Position numbers and translations under genes: made by a program
Assembly: GCA_036346375.1 (NCBI GenBank)
Contig: CM070504.1
Location: forward strand, 11,095,890-11,159,889
Direction: 5' to 3'
Origin: Guadua angustifolia
Lineage: Eukaryota > Streptophyta > Magnoliopsida > Poales > Poaceae
DNA: 64,000 nt
The notes under the pieces: generated by a model
What the model was told of the DNA's origin: nothing
Seen by the model: the letters and a program-made list of their open reading frames with translations, nothing else
Databases searched by the model: none
Shown here: positions 30,789 to 42,201 of the stretch, one piece after another
How positions within the stretch are numbered: the stretch's first letter is position 1
Layout of the letters: every line of letters begins with the position of its first letter

Positions 30789-32947
30789 TTCCTCATATGT
30801 CTCCGTGCCCTCCGGTCGAGCGCCTCACTTCGATGGCACTCACTATGCGGTATGGAAACATAAGATGAAGGTGCACTTGAGATCGCTTCACCCTTCTATT
30901 TGGAAGATTGTGCAAACAGGTTTCAAGCCTAATGATCCCGAGAATCTTACTCCCGAAGAAGATAAAGATCAACACTTCAATGATTTGGCAGTCAATGCCT
31001 TATTCAACGCCTTAAGTGATTCCGAGTTCAACCGAGTCGATGGACTCGAGGAAGCAAAGGCTATTTGGGATAGACTCCTAGTCAGTCATGAAGGAGTGTC
31101 AAGCGTCCGAGAATCGAAGATAGAGCTCATTATTGGTGAGCTAAGCCGGTTCACCTTGGAAGATGGTGAATCATACACTAAGATGTTTGACCGCCTGATG
31201 GTGCTCGTAAATCAAGCAAAAGGTCTTGGGTGCACCGATCTTTCGACAAGGCCGTGGTAAAGATAATACTTAGCGTGATCACTCCCACCAACCGCAACCT
31301 TGTTGGGATTGATCCGAGATCGCCCAACCCGACACTTTGACACCTCACGATGTCATTGGCGGCTCATGATGGGCGAGATGATGGTGAAGGAAGCGGAAGT
31401 TGTGGAAGAACTCAAGTCCGGAAGAAAAAGGGCATCGCTTTAAAGGCCGTCAAAGTTAAAGCGCCAAGTCAAGAAAGCACAAGTGAGGACGAAGAGTCTA
31501 GTGGTCCATTGACAAATGAGGATATGGCTCTATTTGTGCGAAGGTTCAACAAGTTCTTCAAGAAGAAGAATTTCAAACAAGAAGGTCAATCAAGAAACTA
31601 TGGAAGAAAATCAAAGGGGAGACATTCTACTCGAAGATGCTATGAATGCGGTGAAACCGGCCACTTCATTGCCGAGTGTCCGCACAAGGAGAGCAAAGAT
31701 GAGAAGCCTCACAAGAAAGACAAATACCGGGGCAAAGACAAAGAAAAGAGTAAGAAATTCAAGCACTACAAGCACAAGGGACAAGCGCATATTGGAGAAG
31801 AATGGGATTCAAACTCCGATTCCGACTCAAGCTCCGATTCCGACTCAAGCTCCGAGTCCGACGAGGAAGGAGGAATTGCCTCCGTCGCCATCGCCGTGCC
31901 TACCACCTCAACAACGTCGAAGAGCCTCTTCGACAACTTGAGCGACGACAACGACAACGCTCCAATGTGCCTTATGGCAAAGGGGCACAAGGTATCATCA
32001 AAAGACTCTACTCCCTCCATTGCTAATGAATGTCTAGATGAGCACGATAGCGATAGTGATGATAATGATGTTAACACTGTGCTTAAATCTATGAAGAGCT
32101 TCGACATTCATAAATTAAACTTGCTCTTAAAAGATATTGAAAAATTGGAGGAAGTTGTAGAACAAAAGGAAGCTACTCTTGAGGCTCAAGAGGTTTTGCT
32201 CATCCTCGAAAAGGAGAAAAACCGTGAGCTAGAGAAGAGCTTATCTTTTGAAAGAGAGAAAAATGAGGAATTAGTTAAGAACTCAAAATTGATCAAATCC
32301 GAGGTGTCTAGTCTCGAGATCACCAACGCTTCACTTGAAGAGGAACTTGCTAAGGCAAAGGACGCTTGCAAGGCTCTTGAGTTGAAGCTTGTTGATCTCA
32401 AGAATAGCCCTCCGATAACCTCAACCATTAACTCCAATTCTTCAGTACCTTCGACTAGCAATGGATGCGCTAGATGTTACAACGCTAATATTGTTGCTTA
32501 TGCTACTAACCTTGAGACATTGCAAGTATTAGCATATGAGAATGAGAAGCTCAAGGGATTGCTTGAAGATGGACTTCAAAAGTCCTACAAGGCAAGTAAG
32601 GGACTAGAGGAGTTCCTAGGTAAGCGTCAAGGTAATACTATGAAGTATGGGCTTGGATATACTCCTCCCAAAGGGAAAAAGAGCAATATTGTGATTGCTC
32701 CGTTGAACAAGCACATCCAATTTGTTAAGAGCAAGGAAAACTCTAAGTACAAAACTCATTCTACTTTCTTTGCCTCATATGTACCTAAGAGAACTAACCA
32801 TGGTCGTGTAGTTGCATGTCCCATTGGAGGTAAATCCAAAAGTACCTCTAATGTGCGATCTATTTAGGTTCCCAAATCACTTGTCACTAACGTGCGTGGA
32901 CCTAAACAAGTTTGGGTACCAAAGAGCAAAAACTAAATTTTATTTTG

Positions 32948-34426
32948 TAGGCCTACATCTCCGGTGGATCAAGTTGGATCTTGGATAGCGGATGTACACA
33001 TCACATGACCGGAGAAAGGACAATGTTCGCACATTTAGAAGCCAATGGATCGAATAGTGAAAGCATCATCTTTGGCGATAATGGAAAAGGTGAAGTGGTA
33101 GGTTTAGGTAAAATCCTAATTACCAATGATTTCCATATAAATAATGTTTTGCTTGTTGAATCACTAAACTACAATTTGTTGTCCGTTGCTCAATTATGTG
33201 AAGCGGGCTACAATTGTGTGTTTAGTGATAAGGGTGTGGATGTTATTAAGAGGGTTGATGGTTCAATAGCCGTTAAGGGTCGTTTAAAGGGAAATCTCTA
33301 TCTCATAGACTTCAATACCGATAGAGTTAACCTTGAAACATGTTTAATGGCTAAATCGAGCATGGGTTGGCTATGGCATCGCCGGCTTGCCCATGTTGGT
33401 ATGAGGAACCTCCACAAACTCATAAAGGGCAACCACATCCTTGGACTAACGAATATTGTGTTTGAGAAAGATAGGGTGTGTAGCGCATGTCAAGCCGGGA
33501 AACAAGTTGGAGCCCTTCATCCCGCGAAGAACGTGATGACCACCTCAAGGCCGTTGGAGATGCTTCACATGGATTTGTTCGGCCCGATTGCTTATATAAG
33601 CATTGGAGGAAACAAGTATGGTTTGGTTATTGTTGATGACTTTTCTCGTTTTACTTGGGTATTTTTCTTGCATGATAAAAGCGAAGCCTAAGGAAGCTTG
33701 AAGAAATTCATGAGAATGGCTCAAAATGAGTTCGACGTGAAGATCAAGAAAATTCAGAGCGACAACGGCACCGAATTCAAGAATACCGGTGTTGAAGAGT
33801 TTCTCGATGAAGAAGGCATCAAGCATGAGTTCTCGGCTCTCTGTTCCCCTCAACAAAATGGGGTGGCCGAGAGGAAGAATCGAACACTCATCGAGATGGC
33901 GCGCACGATACTTGACGAGTACAAGGTCTCCGACATATTCTGGGCGGAGGCCGTCAACACTGCGTGCCACAGCTCCAACCGACTATATCTCCACAAGTTG
34001 TTGAAGAAGACGGCGTACGAGCTCCTCACCGGCAAGAAGCCAAATGTATCCTACTTCCGAGTCTTTGGAAGCAAATGCTACATCCTCAACAAGAGAGCTA
34101 AGTCTTCTAAATTTGCTCCTAAAGTAGATGAAGGATTTTTACTTGGTTATGGATCAAATGCTTACGCATATCGGGTTTTCAATAACACCACCGGTGTAGT
34201 TGAAATCTCGCGTGACGTAACATTTGATGAAACTAACGGTTCTCAAGTAGAACAAGTTAATTGTGATGAAATTGATAGGGAAGAACCTCCATGCGAAGCA
34301 ATCAAGAAATTGGCCATTGGGGAGGTGAAACCGGTGGAGCAGGATGCAATCCCGAGCACCCCAACCCGGAGTATCCGGGATGATGTCCGGAGTATCCGGA
34401 CAAAATCTCCGAGTGTCCGGACTTAA
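32948..34426 (+). pseudogene. Protease and integrase of the Sirevirus-like element
   Basis: WILDSGCTHHMTGER is the aspartic protease motif (DSG). The integrase zinc segment is WHRRLAHVGMRNL...CSACQAGKQ. The catalytic core residues appear in LHMDLFGP, IQSDNGTEF and QQNGVAERKNRTL, so the D-D-E triad is complete. An in-frame TAA at 33689-33691 sits between the first Asp and the second. After the core come the FRVFGSKCYILNK and FLLGYGSNAYAYRVFN chromodomain-like copia C-terminal motifs. The final 80 nt (34363-34445) are CCGG-motif sequence read as codons, ending in a stop. Otherwise this part is well preserved. Confidence 0.87.
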
Positions 34427-34429
34427 CCC

Positions 34430-36201
34430 GACATTCCGGACAGCGAGTTGCTCAAATGTTGATCCTCCCTCTTCTATTCAAGCTCAAGATGGTTCTAACA
34501 CTTCTCAAGATGACGGAGGTCCTATTCAACGTTTAAATGCAACAACCCCTCATCCGAGAGTTCATCAAAGCATACAACGAGATCATCCGGTCGATAACAT
34601 ACTTGGAGACATTAACAAGGGAGTATCCACTAGATCTCGACTTGCAAATTTTTGTGAATTTTACTCCTTTGTCTCTTCTCTTGAACCACTCAAGGTTGAA
34701 GAAGCTCTTCAAGATCCGGATTGGGTGATGGCCATGCAAGAGGAGTTGAATAACTTCGAACGGAACCAAGTATGGAAGCTTGTCGAAAGGCCCAAGCAAA
34801 ATGTGATTGGAACTAAATGGGTGTTTCGGAACAAGCAAGATGAGAACGGAATAGTGACAAGGAATAAAGCCCGGTTAGTTGCTCAAGGCTTCACGCAAAT
34901 AGAAGGTTTGGATTTCGATGAAACTTACGCTCCAGTAGCTAGGCTTGAATCAATTAGAATATTACTTGCCTTTGCTACTCACCATGATTTCAAGTTATAT
35001 CAAATGGACGTAAAGCGCCTTCTGAATGGACCTCTCTCCGAAATGGTCTCGTTGAGCAACCACCCGGTTTCAAGACCCAGATCATCGGACCACGCCTACT
35101 TCCTACACAAGGCTCTTTATGGACTTAAACAAGCACCGAGAGCGTGGTTCAATGTCTTGAGATTTCCTTCTCGGTCAAGGTTTTGTAGTCGGAAGGCCGA
35201 CCCTACACTCTTTACTAAACATATTGATGATGATCTATTCGTTTGTCAAATATATGTTGATGACATTATATTTGGATCTACTAACGAACATCTGTACAAG
35301 GAATTTAGCAGAATAATGACCAAAAGATTCGAGATGTCCATGATGGGCGAGTTGAAGTTCTTCCTCGGATTTCAAGTCAAACAACTTAAGGAAGGAACCT
35401 TCATTTGCCAAACAAAGTACATCAAGGACATGCTCAAGAAGTTCGGAATGGAGAACGCCAAGCCAATTAAGACGCCGATGCAAGCCAACGGGCATCTAGA
35501 CCTCGACAAAGAAGGTAAACCGGTCATCCAAAAGGTATATCATTCGATGATCGGCTCTTTACTCTATCTTTGTGCATCTAGGCCCGATATTATGCTTAGT
35601 GTGTGCATGTGTGCACGTTTTCAAGCCGCTCCCAAAGAGTGCCACATGGTGGCCGTAAAAAGAATCTTGAGGTATTTAGTGCACACTCCTCATTTTGGGT
35701 TTTGGTATCCTAAAGGTTCATCTTTTGAATTAGTTGGCTATTCCGATGCGGATTATGCCGGATGTAAGGTGGATAGGAAGAGTACTTCGGGGACATGTCA
35801 ATTCTTGGGTAGATCCCTTGTCTCTTAGTCCTCTAAGAAATAAAATTCAGAGCCCTATCCACGGTAGGTTTAATACATAGCCGCGGAGTTGTTGTGCTTA
35901 ATTGCTTTGGATGTGACAAACCCTAAATGACTATGGCCTAACCTATAACCATGTTCCACTCTTGTGTGACAATGAGAGCGCCATAAAAATTGCCAACAAC
36001 CCCGTCCAACATTCCCGTACAAAGCATATCGATATTCGCCACCACTTCCTAAGGGATCATTCCACTAAAGGCGATATCGATATTCAGCATGTGAGCACAA
36101 ATGATCAGTTAGCCGATATATTCACCAAGCCTCTTGATGAGAAGAGATTTTACGAATTGAGGAGTGGGCTAAATATTCTTGATTCTCGCAACTTGGCTTG
36201 A
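34430..36201 (+). pseudogene. Reverse transcriptase and RNase H of the Sirevirus-like element
   Basis: The frame carries NVIGTKWVFRNKQDENG, KARLVAQGFTQ, ALYGLKQAPRAWF, the catalytic QIYVDDIIFGST, and RNase H motifs LVGYSDADYAGC and DRKSTSGTCQFLG. Around 35010-35100 small indels scramble the segment after QMDVK before the frame recovers at YFLHKALYGLK. A stop at 35826-35828 follows, and the RNase H tail resumes at about 35960 (CDNESAIKIANNPV, RTKHIDIRHHFLRD, DQLADIFTKPL) up to 36201. Catalytic residues are visible, but no single product can be made from this copy. Confidence 0.87.
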
Positions 36202-37097
36202 AAGGTGCATGCCTCTGATTGATGCGTGCAAAATGTTTTAGAAAAGCTTATTTGGTCTTTTTCTCTAATCTTTTTGTGTTGGTTGAAATATTTGATCTTC
36301 GGATCCGGTTCAATGCCGTATGACTATGGATCGTTTGCTTGTATGTTCGCTAGTCACATAAGTGCAAAGGGACCTAAGGACCTCTTTTCTCAATGCTTCA
36401 AGCCCATCTCCCTATCCATTCCTTGAAAATTCCTAATTGATCCTCGAAGTCGGCCGGACGGTCCGGACTAATTGTCCGAGTATCCGGACTAATTGTCCGG
36501 AGTGTCCGGACTAAGATGGTCATGGGTATTTAAGCCCGTCTTGAGGTTTCTTTTTCTCTCCTTTGTCATTTTCCTCAACCGCACTCTCCTCAAAATTTCG
36601 CCCTAGCCGCCGCCCTCGGTCCTTCCTTCATCTCCGGCGAGTTCCTCACCTTCCGGAGTCTCCGGATCATCCTTGGAGGGCTTGGGAAAGGATCTCCGGT
36701 CGGCATTCCTTCATTTGGTTGTTCATCTTTGAGGTGTGTTCTCCTTTTTGCCCTAAACCTATTTGATCTTTGGAATACCGTGGAATAGGGTGTCCTTGCT
36801 AGAGTACATTCATCTCCTTGTTTGATCCCTAGAATGTGCTCTTAGAAATCCCACATTGGTTGCAAGTTAGATTTTTGGATTGAAATCATGCGGCCGGACT
36901 CTCCGGATATTTTATCAGAGTATCAGGACTATACCCGGACACTCTAAGATAAATCCCTGAGTATCCGGAGTATTTGTCCGGACAGTCCGGACTAAATGTC
37001 CGGAGTATCCGAGCTGTACCTCTCGGCCCAAAAATTAATTTGTAAAATTTGTCTTCTCTCGAACCTTTTGTCACTCGAATCTTTGTCTCCTATCAGA

Positions 37098-38179
37098 TGT
37101 CTACTTCCTAAGGAGGTTCTGGTGCCGGCAAGCGCCCCATTGAGTCACCTCCTTCATCCCCCACTTTCGGCGCTTCCCGGAAGAAAAGGCTAGGGGTGAG
37201 GAAAGTCAGCCAAGGCCGTGCGAATCTTCTTCCCGCTCCTCCCGTTGCTCCACCTCCTGCTCAAGCTCCTCCTCAAGTCGATCCCGAGGAGAATCCTGCC
37301 GATGAGCATCCCGCGGATGCCCATGCTAGGCGTCGTGAACAGAAAAAGAAGCAGTTTCAAGAGTCGAGAGTGGCAATTGGTCCCCTTGAGAAGCTTCAGC
37401 CTCAGTGGAGATACCCAGGTCAGATGATGCCTCTTTGTGTGGTTGATTATAGAGTTGGTTCTGGAAAGGGCAAAGCCATTGTTGCTCAAAGGAACAAAGA
37501 TCCGCTTGAGTTTCACCAAGATCAGTATGTCGACAAGCGGTTCTGGAACAGGTTCCATTCTGATTATTATGAGACAGTCCTTCTCCCCATGGAGCGCCCC
37601 GTGATGAAAATGAAGAGGATTGACTGGCTCTACATGACTGAGGCTCAAAATCCCATCTTCGACGAAGTCATCCAGATTTGTGAGCGTCATAAGGTGAAGG
37701 ACATTATGAGCTTTATGCATTCTTGGAATGATGAGGTAATCATGCAGTTTTATGCCACTCTATATTTTGACAAAAAGCAAGATGCCATTTGGTGGATGAC
37801 CGATAAATTGTGGTACGTGGTCACCAAGAGGACCTTCGCTAGGATTCTGCGACTGAGATCAGCCGATGGTGATGCAAAGTTGCATGACAAGAAGGTATTG
37901 ACTCCTGAGCAGCTTGAAGACCTGTATGACTCTTCTCAGCACTTTGTGGTAGGCACAATAAAGGGTCTCAAGCCAGTGCCAACCGTCCTTCTCAGGTTGC
38001 TTCGGGTCACTCTTTGGCCCAAGGAGGGGGATGCGTCAGCCATCAGTTCGTATGTTCGGAATTTGCTATTTCATATGGTTGAGCGCACTCATGGCTTTGA
38101 CGTGGTTGATTTCATTTGGGAGGCCATCCGCCACAATTCTTTGAGCCCTCCGGCGACGACGAATGATCTTCTGCCGTAA
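37098..38179 (+). pseudogene. Extra ORF downstream of pol in the Sirevirus-like element (plant-transposon-protein type)
   Basis: The frame starts at ATG 37098, has a TAA at its fifth codon, then stays open to 38179. The N-terminus is Pro/Ala-rich (LLPAPPVAPPPAQAPP) and basic. The body has KRIDWLYMTEAQNPIFDE, HSWNDEVIMQFYATLYF and WWMTDKLWYVVTKRTFARIL. This style resembles the putative plant transposon protein domain often found after pol in Sireviruses, where the position is called envelope-like. I see no signal peptide or membrane helix, so an envelope role is not supported. Function unknown. Confidence 0.65.
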
Positions 38180-38201
38180 TCTTTTCCTTTTTGGTGTCTT
38201 G

Positions 38202-38643
38202 ATGCCAAAGGGGGAGAGTGTGGTTTTCGTGTCGTCTTTTGGTTGTGCTTGCGTCGGTTATTCAGTTCGTTTACTTATTGTTGCTCTTTGTTGAACTTGT
38301 TGCTTATGTTTGAGTTGCCGGTTGGATGTTGAGAATTCTTGTCGAGTTATTTGCTTAATTCAATTTCCCTTCAGCAATGCATTTGTGTGATATCATGTCA
38401 TATTTACTTACGCAAATAATCTGCTATATATCTTGTTATTTTCTCTCAAAAGCAAACATTCAGGGGGAGTTCATGAAAAAAAAATTCCCTTAAAATATGT
38501 GCATTTGATATTCAAATCAAATTCTTCCAATGCACATATTTAGGGGGACCTTCTCCGTGTATTTGGTTTTCCAAATACTATATCATTTCAAATTTTATCT
38601 AAATCCAATTGTGTTGTCATCAATTCACCAAAAAGGGGGAGAT
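38202..38643 (+). other. Multiple polypurine tracts before the 3' LTR
   Basis: GGGGGA-type tracts occur at about 38204-38214 (AAAGGGGGAGA), 38461-38469 (CAGGGGGAG), 38541-38549 (TAGGGGGAC) and 38630-38643 (AAAAAGGGGGAGAT). The last abuts the LTR and is the probable plus-strand primer. Repeated tracts here are a Sirevirus hallmark. Confidence 0.75.
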
Positions 38644-40103
38644 TGAAAGTGCATCTAGGCCCCTCAAAGAGTTTTGGTGATTAATGGCAACACAATTTCG
38701 TATACTAACGGTGCAAATAAGATTCTATGCAAAGGATCAAGAAGATATCATCATTTGGAAAGGCGATTGGAAGTCCCCACCATATTTAAAATTTGAAAAG
38801 GCGCATCAAGACTTTGGTTGTAATTATTTTATTTCTTTGAGTCTAAGGATAGCCGTACTATAAAGGGGGATACGACGGAAAATCGCTTCTAGGATACGCT
38901 TGTGCTCATAGGATGAAAATTGCATCTCAAAAGATTTTTAAAACCATGCATTTCCTATCAAAGGGTACTCCTGGCCGAAGGGGTCAGTCCGGAGTATCCG
39001 GACATTTAGTCCGGACACTCCGGGCTGGGGTCCTCGGTTGGTTTTCTTTGGTAAGTCCGGAGTATCCGGATATTTTGTCCGGACACTCCGGGGTTATTGT
39101 TCGGAGTATCCGGGGTTTTTGTCCGGAGTATCCGGAGATTTTGTCCGGACACTCCGGGCTCACCCTCTCGGTTGTGCAAAACAAGTGAAGTCCGGACACT
39201 CCGGACTATTTGTCCGGACACTCCGGAGATTGCGCAGCACAAGAGTAACGGTTGGATTTTGGGAGACCTATTTAAGCCCTCACTCCATTTCTAACCGTTA
39301 CCCACCTCATTCATTGCAGCATTCAAGTCTAAAGCTCACTCTCTCACTCTCTCAAGCCCTAGCTTCTTTCTCCCACTTGAATCTTCGATTTGATTTGCAT
39401 CTTTGGGGAGAAAGGAGGGGATTTAAGTGCTTTGAGCTTGCTTGTTTGATTCTTGAGCACAAGTTTCATCCTCCAAGTTGATTTAGCTACAGATTTATTA
39501 CTCTTGGAGTTTGAAGGGCTCCTAGACGGCAAGGAGTCACCGGAGCCTCCAAGACTTCGTGTGGAGAGTTTTGATTGCTTGTGAAGGCAAGCCTCGCCTC
39601 CGAAAGGAAAGAGGCAAGAAGAAGACCCATGAGTGCTTTGTGCAACACCGGGAGGAAAGAGGTCAAGTGGGACCCGGGCTTTGTGCCTCCTCAACGGAGA
39701 CGTAGGATTCCCTTCAAGAATCCGAACTTCGGGTAAAAATCGTTGTCTCCTTGCTCTTCTTTTGTTTGCTCTAGGGTTTGTTGTTCTTGGAACTTCGGGA
39801 GCCCCGATCTACTTCATCTCAGTGTTTGGCTTTAGATCTATATTTTCCTCAGGTACCTGATATCATTTAGAGTGAGTGTATTCAGCTAGATTGTTGAAAA
39901 TTTGCAAAGATTTAAAATTCTCATTTCGAGGTCACTTGTCCGGACACTCCGGACATTTACTCCGGACTATCCGGACATTAACTCCGGACTATCCGGACAA
40001 TTAGCTCGGACAGTCCGGATTTTGTTCCTCGGGTGATTTTATTTAATTGCAAATTTAATTACGCCTATTCACCCCCCCTCTAGGCGACATATCGGTCCTT
40101 TCA
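38644..40103 (+). repeat. 3' LTR of the Sirevirus-like element
   Basis: 1460 bp. It carries the same CCGG-rich blocks at 38988-39229 and 39937-40018. The second block has one more motif unit than in the 5' LTR. Scattered substitutions separate the two LTRs. Confidence 0.92.
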
Positions 40104-40108
40104 TCTAC

Positions 40109-40834
40109 ACAGCTAGGGTGTACACAACCAAACACACACACACAAGAAAAGACAAAGGAACCGTCGCGGCAAACTACATCACGCAATATTGTCTTCAAGG
40201 CTATCCACCATCATAGCAACACTTGGACTGCGATAAAAGCTCTCCAATGACAACGCCTCCAAGAAGGACTCGATACGCACATGCACCGCCATTGCCATGA
40301 TCCAACCAATGAAGGCCAGACCAAAGGTTTTCACCTCGGAGAGTAAATCCTCAGACTACAAAACAATGCTTCCAACAAGACCATTGCCAGGCACAACCAA
40401 CTAAGGTCGACCTAGGATTTCTCCACAAGTCGAAATCGGAGATCCCAAATGTTGCAACCACCCTCATTCCAAACTAGTGCCACCATACCACTTAATCTTA
40501 GCCAATAGCAACGGCCACCTTCTCAAGGCCAGACAAACAATTTTTAGATGTTCGACTCTACGATGACAGATTCGCGAGCTAGCCAATAGGCACACGGTCA
40601 TCAAGTCCATAGAGTGCATATAAAAAATGAGTTGTGTCGCCTAAGAAAAGCGAATCCGCGAATCGATGCTAAGATGACATAGGTCAAAAAAATGTATGAA
40701 CAACGCTAGTAAGAGATGAAGACGCTGAAGCGAAGAGTAGTCACCTAGATTGCCCATCATCCACAAGTTGCCGAAGCCAGCAGTAAATGAATCAATGGAA
40801 GATTGGGAGAAGAAGCGGCCGGGGAACGAGACAC
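40109..40834. other. Unrecognised repeat-like DNA right of the Sirevirus element
   Basis: Non-coding in all frames by eye. It includes a (CA)n run at 40131-40143. No L15 exon continues here. Confidence 0.45.
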
Positions 40835-41044
40835 ACAGAGGTAGGCGACGCGTGGGTTGGTGGTCTCGACCTCATTGGCGACACGGAGGATGGACGCGAT
40901 CTCGACGAGGGAGGAGGGAACGACCTCGCTGTCGAAGATGGGCTCCCCCGGGTTGCCGACCGTCTGCGTGCGCAGCAGCCTCCTCCCGGCCGACGCCGAC
41001 AGCGAGGGCGAGGGGGAGTCCGACCTCCTCCCCGGCGCCGCCAT
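40835..41044 (-). pseudogene. First coding exon of a callose synthase (GSL/CalS), isolated fragment
   Basis: On the - strand from ATG 41044 the frame reads RRLLRTQTVGNPGEPIFDSE, then VVPSSLVEIASILRVANEVE and NPRVAYLC. This is the conserved N-terminal start of plant callose synthases. It is 70 codons and stops being homologous at 40835, where TGT|GTGTCT could be a donor. That fits exon 1 of a gene with dozens of exons. No later exon follows in the window. Intact enzymes are about 1900-residue plasma-membrane glucan synthases making beta-1,3-glucan at plasmodesmata and cell plates. The GC-rich N-terminal extension is normal for grasses. It was probably carried here by a transposon, whose ends I could not find. 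Confidence 0.75.
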
Positions 41045-41059
41045 TCCGCTCGGCGCAGG

Positions 41060-42201
41060 CTTACTTCAGGTTGAGCCCTCCCTCAGAATCAGATCCACAA
41101 TCGGCGCATCAACGGCAACCGGTGAATCCGCTACATCTGCAATCTCCCATCCATTGGCTACTCTTATGATCTATGAAAGATAACAAACTATATTAGGGTG
41201 AGTAGATATCCAAGGGGACTTGGAAGCTTGCGTATCTGCGAACATAAACATGAAGTAGTGTCCAGACTCCCACCAAAACCCAGTGTCCCTACGTATATCA
41301 CTGCATCAGTCCACTACATCACCAATATGTCCAAAAGATAATGTTATCCTAAGTCTTCGGCATCTCCAGCATGAGTTTGGCGGATTGTTAGAGATGATTG
41401 CATTGATGTGGTACTGGGTTCGCCCCTTGTAGTGGGCAGTGGTATGGTGCTTGATCACTGGTGTGGTGAAGAAGGGTACCACGGGGTTTCAGTATCACAA
41501 ATGGTGTGGCAGGCATAAGGGGTTGCTTCTGCCTCTCTTTTTCTTAGACACTATAATTTAAGTGACCAATTAGAAGATAATCACACCTATTGCTTAATTT
41601 TCTAACAAAATGGTGGGGCTAGGGATACAATTTGTTTGACCGGGAGACTAGGGATACATTTAACTGTTCATTATCTGTGATTCTACAATTGGAAGTATGC
41701 AAATAAATAACTTCACATAAGCAAGATGGTTTGCTTTCCCCCTTAGAGCAATGATAATATTGATTTATTCCCACAAGTACAATTTCTTGAGTACTTATTC
41801 AAGTTATAAGTATATTCCATTGCCACAGTGTGACCATTATTTATACCTTGTGGTTATGGTCCTTATTTTACATGTCTGATTGATTACCTGGGTAGTTTAC
41901 TCTTAGCATACCTAGTAAATTACCGCACAGCCACGACAAGACTAGTGACATAACTCCTGTTACGGTACAAGAATTTGTTCACACCTTACATTGGCGGTGG
42001 TTAATTGAATGTGCTAGGTAACTTGCGCCATGCAGTTAATATATAAAGTGATGTAATTAGCTTAACAATTTGAAAATGTTCTCCAAGAGTGGACTTACAG
42101 TGTACCTTGAATAGCATAGTTTTTCAACTTTTGTTGTATTATTTTTGGCCCTATCTCACTTGATTGGCGTTTTTGTATCCTTACCATGCGATACATATAA
42201 A
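41060..42201. other. Non-coding stretch
   Basis: The region right of the callose synthase fragment may include its former 5' UTR (41045-41170). Beyond that the sequence is AT-rich with no gene or TIR recognised. Confidence 0.45.

Larger units (their letters stand above)
25754..32867 (+). pseudogene. gag of the Sirevirus-like element, split by the inner retrotransposon
   Basis: The frame starts at the ATG at 25754 (MSQEDKNTEVHDQDKG) and is cut after 25868 by the inner element. It picks up in register at 30794 (YVSVPSGRAPHFDGTHY). The UBN2-type gag core follows (KMKVHLRSLHPSIWKIV, AKAIWDRLLVSHEG). A frameshift near 31245 ends the first open stretch. From 31350 a second frame has a Lys-rich region, the zinc knuckle CYECGETGHFIAECP (CX2CX4HX4C), Ser/Asp repeats and a long coiled coil (about 32100-32400, heptad-rich in Glu, Leu and Lys). 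A stop lies at 32865-32867. Gag forms the virus-like particle and binds the RNA. The Ser/Asp repeats and coiled coil make this gag unusually long. Confidence 0.82.
24268..40103 (+). mobile_element. Sirevirus-like Ty1/copia retrotransposon, complete but mutated, with a nested copia insertion
   Basis: Two long LTRs (24268-25699 and 38644-40103) start TGAAAGTGCATCTAGG and end CCTTTCA. They are flanked by a perfect TCTAC duplication (24263-24267, 40104-40108). A primer-binding site, gag with zinc knuckle, protease, integrase, reverse transcriptase, RNase H and an extra downstream ORF follow in copia order (INT before RT). Removing the nested element leaves about 10.9 kb, the Sirevirus size range. 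Sirevirus-like traits are the extra ORF after pol, several polypurine tracts before the 3' LTR, and a large gag. The LTRs differ by substitutions and small indels (for example an extra GGACATTAACTCCGGACTATCC stretch in the 3' LTR), so it is older than its guest. It interrupts or abuts the L15 fragment. Confidence 0.92.

Noticed and set aside
37098..38179. Calling the ORF after pol a true retroviral envelope
   Set aside because: No signal peptide, membrane anchor or fusion-like region is visible. Position alone is not enough.
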